Shown one piece after another: positions 15,510 through 24,686 of a DNA stretch of 64,000 nt. Below the pieces are notes generated by a model, which had not been told where the DNA came from, did not search any database, and worked only from the letters and a program-made list of their open reading frames with translations. Position numbers and translations under genes: made by a program. Within the stretch, counting starts at the first letter, position 1; every line of letters starts with the position of its first letter. This DNA comes from an uncultured Lactobacillus sp. (GTDB lineage Bacteria > Bacillota > Bacilli > Lactobacillales > Lactobacillaceae), in NCBI RefSeq assembly GCF_948948975.1, contig NZ_CARBVX010000002.1, forward strand, positions 119,973-183,972, given 5' to 3'.

Positions 15510-16796
15510 TTAATCAAAATCTACATTATTTGGGAAATGATTTAATCTTTCATTTTCAACACCGATTTGATTTTCAATCTCAAGTAATCGATTATATTTC
15601 TCTACTCTTTCTGATCTTGCTGGTGCCCCAGATTTTAGTTGACCGGCATTGGTAGCAACGGTAAAGTCAGCAATAAATGTATCACCTGTTTCACCGGAAC
15701 GGTGAGATACCATCGTTGTCATATTGTTCTTTCTAGCTAAACGAATTGTTTCAAGAGTTTCTGTAATAGTACCTATTTGGTTAAGTTTAATTAAAATAGA
15801 GTTACATAATTTATCCTTAATCGCTTTTCTAACAAGTTTAGGATTGGTGCATACATTATCATCCGCAACGACTTGATGAGTAGAGCCAAATTTAGCAGTA
15901 AATTTTTCAAAGTTCTCCCAATCATTTTCATCAAAAGGATCCTCGCAAGAAATAATTTCTGGGAATTCTTTTAATAATTTATCATAATATTGAAGCATTT
16001 CTTCCCCATTCCAGATATGACCTTCGAAATGATATTTTCCATCTTCAGTATTATAGAAAGAACTTGCTGCAGCATCAAAAGCAATTGCAATGTCTTTTCC
16101 AGGTTTATAACCTGCTTTAATAATAGCTTTTCGCAGCATCTTTAAGGCTTCTTCAGAATTATTAAGATTTGGAGCAAAACCACCTTCATCTCCCAATCCA
16201 GTTTCAAATCCAGCTTCTTCAATTACAGCTTTTAATGCATGGTATGTGTTAACTATCTTTTCAAAACCATCACGGAATGAATTTTTAGCAACAGGGGTAA
16301 TCATAAATTCTTGAATATCAATTCCATTATCAGCATGCTTACCTCCATTAATTACGTTATGGAAAGTTTGTGGCATTTCTAAGTCACATCCCCCAAGATA
16401 ACGATATAGTGGTTCATCTTTTGACTTAGCAGCTGCGCGTGCAATTGCCATTGAAGTACCTAAGATTGCATTGGCCCCTAACTTAGCTTTATTTTGGGTT
16501 CCATCTAGTTTAATCATTGTCCGGTCAATCTCTGCCTGATTGTAAGGACTCAAGCCCTTAAGAGCATCATTGATTGGACCATTTACATTTGCAACAGCTT
16601 GAGTTACGCCTTTTCCTTGAAGACGTTTGCCACCATCTCTTAATTCAACAGCTTCTTTTTCACCTGTTGAAGCTCCAGAAGGAACTTCAGCTTTAGCTAC
16701 TGTTCCATCAGATAAATAAGCATGAACCTCTACAGTTGGATTCCCTCTTGAATCAAAAATCTCTAATGCTCTAACTTTTTCTACATAAACAGTCAT
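15510..16796 (-). CDS. eno: Enolase (phosphopyruvate hydratase)
   Basis: A 428-residue enolase, which converts 2-phosphoglycerate to phosphoenolpyruvate. Recognisable parts are the N-terminal IFDSRGNPTVEV, GASTGEKEAVELRD, GDEGGFAPN, the metal ligand region CEDPFDE, and VSHRSGETGDTF near the C-terminus. All look intact. The gene stands alone, away from the glycolytic gapA cluster where lactobacilli usually keep eno. It is preceded by a fluoride riboswitch (16875-16927) with an intrinsic terminator, so expression should rise with fluoride, a known enolase inhibitor. It may be a second, stress-induced isoenzyme. Whether the genome has another copy cannot be seen here. Confidence 0.93.
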   Translation of the reverse strand: MTVYVEKVRALEIFDSRGNPTVEVHAYLSDGTVAKAEVPSGASTGEKEAVELRDGGKRLQGKGVTQAVANVNGPINDALKGLSPYNQAEIDRTMIKLDGTQNKAKLGANAILGTSMAIARAAAKSKDEPLYRYLGGCDLEMPQTFHNVINGGKHADNGIDIQEFMITPVAKNSFRDGFEKIVNTYHALKAVIEEAGFETGLGDEGGFAPNLNNSEEALKMLRKAIIKAGYKPGKDIAIAFDAAASSFYNTEDGKYHFEGHIWNGEEMLQYYDKLLKEFPEIISCEDPFDENDWENFEKFTAKFGSTHQVVADDNVCTNPKLVRKAIKDKLCNSILIKLNQIGTITETLETIRLARKNNMTTMVSHRSGETGDTFIADFTVATNAGQLKSGAPARSERVEKYNRLLEIENQIGVENERLNHFPNNVDFD

Positions 16797-16817
16797 TTAA
16801 AATACCTCCTGATATAC

Positions 16818-16900
16818 AAAAAAGAGCAAAATAAATACGACTCCTACCACCTGCTACTCAAAAAGAGTTTGTAGGAAGTAGACGTCGTTAGATTTTGCTC
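16818..16900 (-). terminator. Regulatory terminator in the enolase leader
   Basis: On the minus strand GAGCAAAAT and ATTTTGCTC close a long hairpin, with inner ACGAC/GTCGT and CTTCCTAC/GTAGGAG stems, ending in six T. Its 5' arm overlaps the fluoride aptamer, so aptamer folding and termination are mutually exclusive. Confidence 0.75.
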
Positions 16901-16927
16901 GGTTTAATTGGTGAACGTCATCACCTA
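16875..16927 (-). promoter_or_regulatory. Fluoride riboswitch (crcB motif)
   Basis: The minus strand shows GGTGATGACGTTCACC, then TTAAACCG, then ACGACGTCTACT. This follows the fluoride aptamer order GGYGAUGR...UUCRCC...AAACNG...with a pseudoknot between GACGT and ACGTC. It lies directly after a promoter and before a terminator and eno. Baker and co-workers described this riboswitch class with eno among its targets. I am confident from pattern alone; a covariance-model search would settle it. Confidence 0.85.
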
Positions 16928-16943
16928 TTCAATTTACATTTTC

Positions 16944-16971
16944 ATCATACCAGCATTATTTTTAAATGCAA
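16944..16971 (-). promoter_or_regulatory. Promoter of the fluoride riboswitch-eno unit
   Basis: TTGCAT (16966-16971) and TATGAT (16944-16949) are 16 bases apart, with a TGG extended -10. The transcript would start just before the aptamer. Confidence 0.6.
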
Positions 16972-17003
16972 GAGATAATACAAAATAATTTTTATCAATA
17001 CTC

Positions 17004-17717
17004 TTAGTTAACCGCATCAATAAGTTTTGCATTAGAATTAAAATCATATTCATATCCACTAATTTTTACAAGCGGAAAGCCTTGTCCTCTTTGTCCCATT
17101 ATTAGTCCAGAAGTAGCAGCTAACATATCACAAATAGTTTCAACATTACTCTTTTCTTTAAATGTTGTTTTCCGTAATCCACTAATTCCATACAAACCAA
17201 CCGCTACTTGAGTAGCCCCAACTTTGTCAATTCGTCCATCACTATCAGTAATAATTACCGCTAATTTGATGCCAAGCTCCTGCTGTATTCTTACACTAAT
17301 ATTTCGTGCTATTTTATCACAATTATGTGGTAATGTTAGAACAATATTATCGTGGTACTTATCAACTCCACCACTAGTTAAAAATAGACCATTTGGCAAG
17401 AAAGCTCCAATAAAATTATTCTCTATTTGTAATTTTTTACCCGTTGGATCTTGTGTTTGATCAATAATTACCTGAATTAATCGAGGATCTTTTCTAGGCA
17501 ACTTTTTATGAATATTTTTAGCTATATTAGAAGGTATTATCGTATTTAAATTTATAAAATTCCCTTCTGCCTTAGAAAGGAGCTTAGATGCAATACAAAG
17601 AATATCTCCATTTTTAATTAAAAATTTTTCGTTTTTGATTGTATCAACTATTATTTGCGAAATATCACATTTTGATGTGATTTTTGGAAAATTACTTAAT
17701 TGTTCAATTGTTATCAT
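17004..17717 (-). CDS. CofE-like protein (coenzyme F420:L-glutamate ligase family)
   Basis: A 237-residue protein with the pattern of the CofE/F420-0:gamma-glutamyl ligase family: DILCIASKLLSKAEG near residue 38, IITDSDGRIDKVGATQVAVG near 155-175, and a C-terminal DMLAATSGLIMGQRGQGFP. The acidic and glycine residues that bind GTP and metal in CofE look present. Lactobacilli are not known to make F420, so the natural reaction is uncertain; an amide ligase acting on another carboxylate is possible. It is a single gene, divergent from the GNAT-like gene at 17812, with 94 bases between them. Confidence 0.7.
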   Translation of the reverse strand: MITIEQLSNFPKITSKCDISQIIVDTIKNEKFLIKNGDILCIASKLLSKAEGNFINLNTIIPSNIAKNIHKKLPRKDPRLIQVIIDQTQDPTGKKLQIENNFIGAFLPNGLFLTSGGVDKYHDNIVLTLPHNCDKIARNISVRIQQELGIKLAVIITDSDGRIDKVGATQVAVGLYGISGLRKTTFKEKSNVETICDMLAATSGLIMGQRGQGFPLVKISGYEYDFNSNAKLIDAVN

Positions 17718-17811
17718 TAGCTATCTTCTCATAAAAATATTTAATAAATCTAAATTTTGCGCTATACTTAGCCTAATACTTCTTTTATTTTAGTAAAGGA
17801 TTAAGAATAAA

Positions 17812-18564
17812 ATGACCAATAATATTTTGAAAATCAACTCAAACACTTATCAATTATTTGAACATAACAAAAGTATCGGCACAATCTCTACTTATATCAA
17901 TGATTATCATAATCAAAATTGCTATCTCAAATTTAACCTTCTTACATATCCACTCTCTTTGCCTTTCTCTTTAATCATGCAAGATAAAAAGAAGCCACTA
18001 CAAGTTATGCTTGATTCAACTGAAAAGTCTTTAATCGATTTTTTAACTAAAAATGGCTTTCAATTAAAAAGACGGTGTTTTTCATTAACTGTTAAAAAAG
18101 ATAATATGAAATTGCTTCCTGAAGAAAAAATAACTATTCAAAAATTCGATATGCACAATAATAAATATTTAGACTGTTGTGATTTTCTATACCAATATTA
18201 TAAAAATAGTCATAAAGTTGTGTCACCACTAACTATCTCAAAAGATCAGTTTATTAAAGAAGTTCCGACTAAAACAGGATACTATCATCTTAATGAAGAT
18301 TCTCAAATTGAAAATATTATTTTTACCGAAAATAATGAAATTGCTTATATTTGTTCTACGAATCCAGAAACATGTCCTAAGTTCACTCAAAGCGTGCTAT
18401 TAGATATGTTCAGTTCTTTCGAAAGCATATTTTTTGAAGCAGATGATATTGATTGGGCAGCAATGGACTTACTTCATCAATTTGATGTAGATGTAACTCA
18501 AAGTTTCAATACATATATTCTAGATACATCCGTTACTAAAAATAAGTTAGACAATGATTTTTAA
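17812..18564 (+). CDS. Hypothetical protein, possibly divergent double-GNAT
   Basis: A 250-residue soluble protein that I cannot name with certainty. Residues 70-95 (LIDFLTKNGFQLKRRCFSL) look like the end of a GNAT core (LxKxGFxxxxR), and the second half could be another degenerate acetyltransferase domain, but no clear acetyl-CoA loop is seen. It is divergent from the CofE-like gene and may share a control region with it. A bidirectional terminator follows. Confidence 0.5.
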   Translation: MTNNILKINSNTYQLFEHNKSIGTISTYINDYHNQNCYLKFNLLTYPLSLPFSLIMQDKKKPLQVMLDSTEKSLIDFLTKNGFQLKRRCFSLTVKKDNMKLLPEEKITIQKFDMHNNKYLDCCDFLYQYYKNSHKVVSPLTISKDQFIKEVPTKTGYYHLNEDSQIENIIFTENNEIAYICSTNPETCPKFTQSVLLDMFSSFESIFFEADDIDWAAMDLLHQFDVDVTQSFNTYILDTSVTKNKLDNDF

Positions 18565-18588
18565 TTAAAAATACATCCCTTTAGGCAG

Positions 18589-18637
18589 AAAATACTGGCA
18601 ATCAATATTTATTTTAACGTTGATTACCAGTATTTTT
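18589..18637. terminator. Bidirectional terminator
   Basis: AAAATACTGGCAATCAA pairs with TTGATTACCAGTATTTT with one mismatch and has T-runs on both strands. It separates the 17812 gene from the convergent ABC pair. Confidence 0.8.
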
Positions 18638-18641
18638 ATCT

Positions 18642-20225
18642 TTAGCCTTTAACTAAATGAATTTCACGATCAAATAATGCACGCATTTCTTGATTAAAAT
18701 TATGTGCTATAAAAATAATCGTCTCTTTACCCTTAACTAAATTCTTTAAAATATTCATGGTTGCCTTTTGATCTATCGCACTAGTTCCTTCGTCGATCAG
18801 AATTACGTCACTTCCATGTACTTTAGCCCGGGCTAGAACAATCTTTTGTCTCTGACCACCCGATATATTTAGTTTATCTAAATCTACGTGATGCTCTAAT
18901 CCTTCTTTGAATTTAGTAATATCATGGGTAAAATTAACTTCTTTGATGATAGGCTCCACTTGAGAATTTAATTTTGAATTAAACATAGTAATATTGTCTT
19001 TAATAGTCCCAGGAAAGAGATTTGGATCTTGTGGAATATAACCAAACTTCGACATATCAGGATCAATTTCTTTTCCATCTTTATCTTTAAAAATAATCGA
19101 TCCTTGTGTCGGTTTTATTGAACCTAAGATCAATTTAAACAAGGTAGATTTTCCAGCTCCTGAATCACCAGTTAACAAAATTTTTTCTCCAGATTTTATT
19201 TGAATATCAGGAAAACTTAACTTCTCACCATTTGGAAAAGCTAAAGCTAAATTCTCAGTAGAAATTAGAGCTGGCTTTTTCTTCTGAACCTTTGAATTAT
19301 TCTGTAGTGGTGCAGAATCATTACTAATTTGGTCCATTAGTTCTTCAGAAGATTTCATAAAACTCAATGCTTGGATCATTTGTTGCAAGCCGATTGAAAT
19401 ATTAGCTGCAAAATTTTGTACTGACATGATTGCACCAAAAAGTACTTGTCCTTGAGTGATCATATATCCAGTAAGAGCAAGAAGGATTAATTGTCCTATT
19501 GAATTACATAGTCCATTTATTACAATTAGTTCTTGCTGCGTACCAGTTTGATGAACATGGGCTTTTTCAATCTTATTAGCTGCCTGACTCTGAACCTGAA
19601 ATAGCTTTGCACCAGCAAAATATCTACGTAATTCTTCAACTCCAGAAAACCATTTTTCCAACACATCTAAATAATGTTTATTTTGAACAGAAACATTGGT
19701 TGTCGCCTTTTCCATCTTTTTCTGAACAAGTTTAGGAATATAGTAAGATGCAATATCAATCAAAATACTTACAATAAAAATTTGCCAATGAATTGTGAGT
19801 AAGGCAACCAATGCAGCAATAAACATTGTTCCATAAAAAGGAACAATAGGATACCAATCAAAATAATTTTCTCTTACCATCTCAAGGTCGTTAGTCATTC
19901 GATTTTGAACCGCAGCTATTTTGTGATACTTATTATCCTTAAAGTAATGACTAGCAAGATTATTACGAATTTTTTTATTATATTCCTCTTCTTGAATACG
20001 AGTAACAAACTGAATGTAATAAATTAACCCTTGCGCTGCTAAATATAAGACTCCGATAGCAAGACTTGTCCATAACACTCCCATCCAGTTTTTATTCTTG
20101 ATGAAAGTTAACCAGTACATTTGGACATACCCGGCACCAATTGCGCCCAATCCAGAAATAATGGATAAAAAATTGATATAAATAAATCTAAGGTAGTTTG
20201 TCTTGATAAATCCCTTAAAGCTCAT
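18642..20225 (-). CDS. ABC transporter, membrane and ATP-binding half-exporter, subunit B
   Basis: A 527-residue half-transporter: about six membrane segments in residues 1-300, then an ABC ATPase with Walker A TGDSGAGKST, Q-loop YIPQD, signature ISGGQRQKI, Walker B ILIDEGTSAID and H-loop IAHNF. All ATPase parts look intact, including the catalytic Glu. It follows the paralogous 20228 gene by two bases, so the two form an export heterodimer. The cargo is unknown; candidates are drugs or peptides, and no peptidase domain is present. Confidence 0.85.
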   Translation of the reverse strand: MSFKGFIKTNYLRFIYINFLSIISGLGAIGAGYVQMYWLTFIKNKNWMGVLWTSLAIGVLYLAAQGLIYYIQFVTRIQEEEYNKKIRNNLASHYFKDNKYHKIAAVQNRMTNDLEMVRENYFDWYPIVPFYGTMFIAALVALLTIHWQIFIVSILIDIASYYIPKLVQKKMEKATTNVSVQNKHYLDVLEKWFSGVEELRRYFAGAKLFQVQSQAANKIEKAHVHQTGTQQELIVINGLCNSIGQLILLALTGYMITQGQVLFGAIMSVQNFAANISIGLQQMIQALSFMKSSEELMDQISNDSAPLQNNSKVQKKKPALISTENLALAFPNGEKLSFPDIQIKSGEKILLTGDSGAGKSTLFKLILGSIKPTQGSIIFKDKDGKEIDPDMSKFGYIPQDPNLFPGTIKDNITMFNSKLNSQVEPIIKEVNFTHDITKFKEGLEHHVDLDKLNISGGQRQKIVLARAKVHGSDVILIDEGTSAIDQKATMNILKNLVKGKETIIFIAHNFNQEMRALFDREIHLVKG

Positions 20226-20227
20226 CC

Positions 20228-21817
20228 TTACTCACCTTCATTTTTCAAGTTGATTTTCCGATCAAACATGTTCTCTAGCTCATCATTAAAATTATGAGCA
20301 ATCATGACAATAGTAGTTTTCTGATCAAGTAAATTTTCTAAAATTTTCTTTGTTGCTTTACTGTCAATTGCGCTCGTTCCTTCATCAATAAAGAGCCACT
20401 TTGATCCGGCTAAAATTGCTCTAGCCAAAACGATTTTTTGCTTCTGTCCTCCTGATAGATTTCCTTCATCTAAATTGATTTCATGCTTTAGACCATCTGG
20501 AATTTTTTTAAGGTCATTCTCAACCTCAACTTGTTTAACTACCCTTTTTACTTTCTTATCAAGATTTGAAGTGAACATTGTCATATTATTTTCAATAGTG
20601 TCAGGGAAAAGAGTATTATCTTGTGCTACATATCCAAGCTCATCCGGATTGAGTTTAATTTCTTTACCATTCTTATCTTCAAAAATCACTTTTCCACTAG
20701 TTGGTGATAATTTACCTAAGATCAGCTTAAATAAAGTTGATTTTCCACTACCACTATCACCTGTTACGAGAACTTTTTCACCACTTTTAATAGTTAAATC
20801 TGGATAAGAAATAAGTTCACCATTCTTAAATTGATGCTGTAGGCCCTTTATCTGTAATTTAGCTACTTTTTTATCTTGATGCTCATTTTGTAAAGTCAAA
20901 TCTGTTTCTTTTAATGAAGTTATTTTTTCATTTAATTTCTTTGATGATTTAATTAGATTCCATTGAGCAGCAAATTGTGCAGTCCCATTCATAACTGTTG
21001 AACAAAATTGAATTGTTGTAATGACAGCACCAAAGACTATTTGACCATTAAAGTATAAATATGCAGCAAGAATCATCAAGATTATCTGTCCACCTATATT
21101 AACAATAGAGGTGGCTAAGTCCGCAATAGCAATAGTTGCACCTTGGTGAATAGCCGCCTTTTTATAAGCATCAGCTGCTTGATTCATGGAGCCAGAATAA
21201 ATTCTAAAACTACTATATCTTCTTAATTCATCTAAGCCATTAATCCAGTTTGAAATTGCTTTTAAAAGTTTTTCATTTCTTTTAGTGACTTCAATCGTGG
21301 CATTTGAACTCATATTTTCAAATGCCTTTGGCAACAAAAGTGAAACTAAAGTTAGGATAAGCGTTAATAAAACTAAGCTCCAATTGTAAGAAAATAACAC
21401 TACTATTGAAAAAATAACCATCAACCCATATAAGAAGGCAGCTTTAATTGGCTTTAAATAGTTTCTCGTTAATTGATCCAAGTTAGCAGCTAAATTATTT
21501 TGAACTGATGCTGTATCATCAATTTGCTTTTTAAACAAATATAAGCTAATCTTTTTTCTTATTTGATGTAAATAGCTTTGACTTTGTTTACTGTATAAGT
21601 AGTCCGAACCGGAATTCAATAATAACCGGCAAATATCGCAAAGTATTGATAACACCATAAAGGCTACAAAACCTAAAAAATTTAAATTCTTTAAATTATT
21701 AAATGCCGGTGTCATCAAATATTGAGAAAGGGTATCTATTACAGCAGCAAATATTATCATTAAAAAAATTAGAATAAAGCGACCTTTATTTATTCTAAAT
21801 ATTCCGCTTAGCTTCAT
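20228..21817 (-). CDS. ABC transporter, membrane and ATP-binding half-exporter, subunit A
   Basis: A 529-residue half-exporter closely similar to its neighbour in layout: six membrane segments, then Walker A TGDSGSGKST, YVAQD Q-loop, signature LSGGQKQKI, Walker B FIDEGTSAID and H-loop IAHNF. Both subunits keep a catalytic Glu and a canonical signature, so unlike many heterodimeric exporters neither site looks degenerate. It is the promoter-proximal gene of the pair. The 304 bases upstream are shared with the divergent SPFH gene. Confidence 0.85.
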   Translation of the reverse strand: MKLSGIFRINKGRFILIFLMIIFAAVIDTLSQYLMTPAFNNLKNLNFLGFVAFMVLSILCDICRLLLNSGSDYLYSKQSQSYLHQIRKKISLYLFKKQIDDTASVQNNLAANLDQLTRNYLKPIKAAFLYGLMVIFSIVVLFSYNWSLVLLTLILTLVSLLLPKAFENMSSNATIEVTKRNEKLLKAISNWINGLDELRRYSSFRIYSGSMNQAADAYKKAAIHQGATIAIADLATSIVNIGGQIILMILAAYLYFNGQIVFGAVITTIQFCSTVMNGTAQFAAQWNLIKSSKKLNEKITSLKETDLTLQNEHQDKKVAKLQIKGLQHQFKNGELISYPDLTIKSGEKVLVTGDSGSGKSTLFKLILGKLSPTSGKVIFEDKNGKEIKLNPDELGYVAQDNTLFPDTIENNMTMFTSNLDKKVKRVVKQVEVENDLKKIPDGLKHEINLDEGNLSGGQKQKIVLARAILAGSKWLFIDEGTSAIDSKATKKILENLLDQKTTIVMIAHNFNDELENMFDRKINLKNEGE

Positions 21818-22121
21818 CCTTAGCCTCTCCTTTTAATCTTTTATTTATATTTTAATATTACTGCGCAGGTTTTAATTTACAAGCTATTTTTATTAAGTGG
21901 TCAAAAAGATAAACTAAGATGCAAAACTATATAAGTGAAATGGCATACACTGCCCATATAATGCATAATTTTATCGGAGAAACTATAATAGTAGTTTCTA
22001 TGTTTATATAATTTTATTAATTAAAAGTCATAATTAATACAAGAAAAATCTTTAAATAATCTTTTATTTTTAGTTAAAATATTAGATAATATCATCAAAT
22101 TCAATTAATTGGAGGTATACC
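21818..22121. other. Intergenic region between divergent ABC and SPFH genes
   Basis: These 304 AT-rich bases contain no convincing coding frame. An inverted repeat AGAAACTA/TAGTTTCT (21978-21985 and 21992-21999) without a T-run could be an operator. A good ribosome-binding site TTGGAGG precedes the SPFH gene. No riboswitch pattern was recognised. Confidence 0.5.
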
Positions 22122-22988
22122 ATGATTTACGTTTTTATTGGTGTGATTATTTTACTAATTATTATCTATCTCTTATGTGGCTTACGGATCGTACCGCAAA
22201 ACTATGTAGGTTTAGTTGAAACTTTAGGTAAATACTCACGAACTGTGAAAGCTGGTTTGGTTTTTATTTGGCCAATTTTCCAAAGCTTGAGAAAAGTAAG
22301 CCTAGCATTGCAACCCTTAGAAATTTCTAAATATCGAATTATTACCAAGGATAATGCCGAAATCACTACCAGCTTAACCTTAAACTATCTTGTTACTGAT
22401 GCATATAAATACTTCTATAACAATACAGACTCTGTTGAATCAATGGTGCAATTAATTCGCGGTCATTTACGTGATATTATCGGACGAATGGAATTAAATG
22501 AAGCTCTAGGATCAACTAGTGAAATCAATGCCCAACTATCAAAAGCAATTGGCGATTTAACTGATATTTATGGAATTCAAGTAGTTCGTGTTAACGTTGA
22601 TGAATTGCTTCCTAGCCCAGAAATTCAAAAGGCCATGGATAAACAGTTAACTGCTGACCGTGAAAAAACTGCCGCTATTGCTCGTGCTGAAGGTGAAGCT
22701 AGAAATATTGAATTAACTACTAAAGCTAAGAACGACGCACTCGTTGCTACTGCAAAAGCAAATGCTGAAGCAGTAAAAACTCAAGCTGACGCCGACGCTT
22801 ATCGAATTGATAAATTACAAACTGCTCTTGATAAAGCTGGGGATGGCTATTTCAGAAATCAAAGCTTAGATAGTTTTAACCAACTCGCGCAAGGACCTAA
22901 TAATTTAGTTGTGTTAGATAAAAATGAAATCACTGATTTAGGCAAAATCCCAGCTGCTAAAAAGATTTGGGATCAAAGTGAAGATTAA
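22122..22988 (+). CDS. SPFH/Band 7 (stomatin-like) membrane protein
   Basis: A 288-residue protein with one N-terminal membrane segment (about 2-22), a band 7 domain (about 22-180, with PQNYVGLVETLGKYSRTVKAGL at its start) and a long alanine/glutamate-rich coiled coil (REKTAAIARAEGEARNIE onwards), then a short C-terminal tail. This is the usual plan of bacterial stomatin-like proteins that oligomerise in the membrane and organise microdomains. No NfeD partner gene lies next to it here. It is a single gene with a strong ribosome-binding site and terminator. Confidence 0.9.
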   Translation: MIYVFIGVIILLIIIYLLCGLRIVPQNYVGLVETLGKYSRTVKAGLVFIWPIFQSLRKVSLALQPLEISKYRIITKDNAEITTSLTLNYLVTDAYKYFYNNTDSVESMVQLIRGHLRDIIGRMELNEALGSTSEINAQLSKAIGDLTDIYGIQVVRVNVDELLPSPEIQKAMDKQLTADREKTAAIARAEGEARNIELTTKAKNDALVATAKANAEAVKTQADADAYRIDKLQTALDKAGDGYFRNQSLDSFNQLAQGPNNLVVLDKNEITDLGKIPAAKKIWDQSED

Positions 22989-22998
22989 TAAGAACACA

Positions 22999-23034
22999 AA
23001 AAAACTTCTACCATTAAAAGTAGAAGTTTTTTTG
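22999..23034. terminator. Terminator of the SPFH gene
   Basis: Perfect 14-base arms AAAAAAACTTCTAC / GTAGAAGTTTTTTT. It can also stop minus-strand transcription from the Phd pseudogene. Confidence 0.85.
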
Positions 23035-23084
23035 TTCTATTCTAGATTGGTGTTCATCTTTGTGAAAATGTGTAGTTTTTCCAA

Positions 23085-23360
23085 TTACTTAAATTGTTTC
23101 CAATAATCATCAGTTGATTCTACAATTGAATCTTCTGGTAACTCATATCTTTGAATTAGTTGATCACGAGCGATCACGTACTCTAAAGTGTCTTCTTTTG
23201 ATTGGAGAGCTTTCTTCATCTAATATAATTTATCTTGTGAAAGAAATGCTACTAAACGGCTATTAGATCTAACAATATAAATTACTTCATCATCATTAAC
23301 TTGGTCTAAGTATTTCGTTAGATTTGCTCTAAAATCACTTTGAGTTAATACTAACGGCAT
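23085..23360 (-). pseudogene. Phd/YefM-type antitoxin with an internal amber codon
   Basis: Behind a strong GGAGGAAG, an ATG at 23360 begins MPLVLTQSDFRANLTKYLDQ, and later VIYIVRSNSRLVAFLSQDKLY, the start of a Phd/YefM antitoxin. An in-frame TAG at 23220-23222 stops it after 46 residues. The frame continues without further stop to TAA at 23085-23087 (MKKALQSKEDTLEYVI and so on), which would give 91 residues in the intact form. An ATG directly follows the TAG, so restart is possible. No toxin gene lies next to it, so the locus is an orphan or decayed. Confidence 0.75.
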
Positions 23361-23422
23361 AAATCTTCCTCCTTAATATGCATAATATAGCTAATTCATC
23401 AGCAATATCGGGTCTATACCCT

Positions 23423-24553
23423 TTAAAACTTAAGTAAACGAACTATGTTTTCTGTAGTTCGAGCCACATTACTTGGTCCATTTTTCAAAGCAGTTGGAAG
23501 ATCACATGCTCCGGGAATAATTCCAAAAATCGCAGTGAAGCCTTCACTATATAAACTCTCAATTCCTTCTCCAAGATAACCAGCTAATGAAATAACTGGC
23601 TTATGGTACTTTTTACCTAATTTAGAAACTCCATATGGTGTTTTTCCAAACTTGGTTTGAGAATCGGTACCACCTTCTCCGGTAAATACATAGTCAGCAG
23701 TTCTAATTTTATCTTCTAGTTTTGTTACTTCAATTGCAATGTCTACTCCTTGCCGCATTTCACAAGTAGTAAATGCCATTAACCCAGCTCCTAAACCACC
23801 AGCTGCTCCACTTCCTGCTGCCATTGCAATATCTTTATTCAAATCACGTTTAATAATTTTAGCGTAATGCTGTAAATTATTTTCAAGTTTTTCAACCATT
23901 TCAGGCGTAGCGCCTTTTTGTGGGCCAAAAACTCTTGATGCACCATCTTCGCCAATTAATGGATTTGTCACATCACTTGCTAAAATAATTCTTACGTCTT
24001 GAAGTCTTGAATCTAAGTTAGAAATATCAATTTTGTCTAATTTATTTAAACTTCCTCCACCAAACGAAATTTGATGGTTATTTTTATCTAGCAGTTTTGC
24101 TCCTAAGGCTTGTGCCATCCCGCTACCACCATCATTAGTGCTACTGCCGCCTAATCCAATAATAATTTCTTTAACATTGTGATCTAACGCATCCCTAATC
24201 AATTCACCAGTACCAAAAGTGGTGGTTAGTAGCGGATTACGCTTCTGCTTTTCTACTATTTCTAAACCGCTCGCCTTAGCCATTTCAATCACAGCAGTTG
24301 TCCCGTTACCTAAAATTCCATAATATGCTCTTATCTTATTACCAAGTGGTCCTGTAACCTCAACCGTAATTCTTTGACCATGGGTTGCATCGACTAAAGA
24401 ATCAACTGTCCCTTCTCCACCATCTGCCATAGGTACCTTGATTACTTGGGCATCCTTATCAACAATTTTTATTCCCTTTTCCATCGCATCACAGACTTCT
24501 TTTGCTGTCACGCTTTCCTTAAATGAATCAGGAGCTACTACATATTTTGTCAT
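23423..24553 (-). CDS. Glycerate kinase (GlxK/GarK type)
   Basis: A 376-residue glycerate 2-kinase-type enzyme, which phosphorylates D-glycerate with ATP. The N-terminal APDSFKESVTAKEV, the VPMADGGEGTVDSL block, GLGGSSTNDGGSGMAQALGA and the late VFTGEGGTDSQT are all hallmarks of the GK-II family and look intact. Product is 2- or 3-phosphoglycerate, which feeds lower glycolysis. It is a single gene. The decayed Phd antitoxin lies 62 bases downstream. Confidence 0.92.
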   Translation of the reverse strand: MTKYVVAPDSFKESVTAKEVCDAMEKGIKIVDKDAQVIKVPMADGGEGTVDSLVDATHGQRITVEVTGPLGNKIRAYYGILGNGTTAVIEMAKASGLEIVEKQKRNPLLTTTFGTGELIRDALDHNVKEIIIGLGGSSTNDGGSGMAQALGAKLLDKNNHQISFGGGSLNKLDKIDISNLDSRLQDVRIILASDVTNPLIGEDGASRVFGPQKGATPEMVEKLENNLQHYAKIIKRDLNKDIAMAAGSGAAGGLGAGLMAFTTCEMRQGVDIAIEVTKLEDKIRTADYVFTGEGGTDSQTKFGKTPYGVSKLGKKYHKPVISLAGYLGEGIESLYSEGFTAIFGIIPGACDLPTALKNGPSNVARTTENIVRLLKF

Positions 24554-24686
24554 TATTAAGTCCTCTATTTTTATGTTTGTCTAATTAATACTTTTTATAT
24601 TAATTTTAATATGAAAATTGGTAAAGATACTGACTTTAGAAAAATCAAAGTTGAACGTAATAAATAGGACTTCTGCCCTAATAGTC

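Noticed and set aside
17004..17717. Evidence for F420 biosynthesis.
   Set aside because: Only a CofE-like protein is present; no CofD, CofC or F420-dependent enzyme lies in the window.
18642..21817. ABC pair as a bacteriocin exporter.
   Set aside because: Neither subunit has a C39 peptidase domain, and no bacteriocin-like precursor with a double-glycine leader is nearby.
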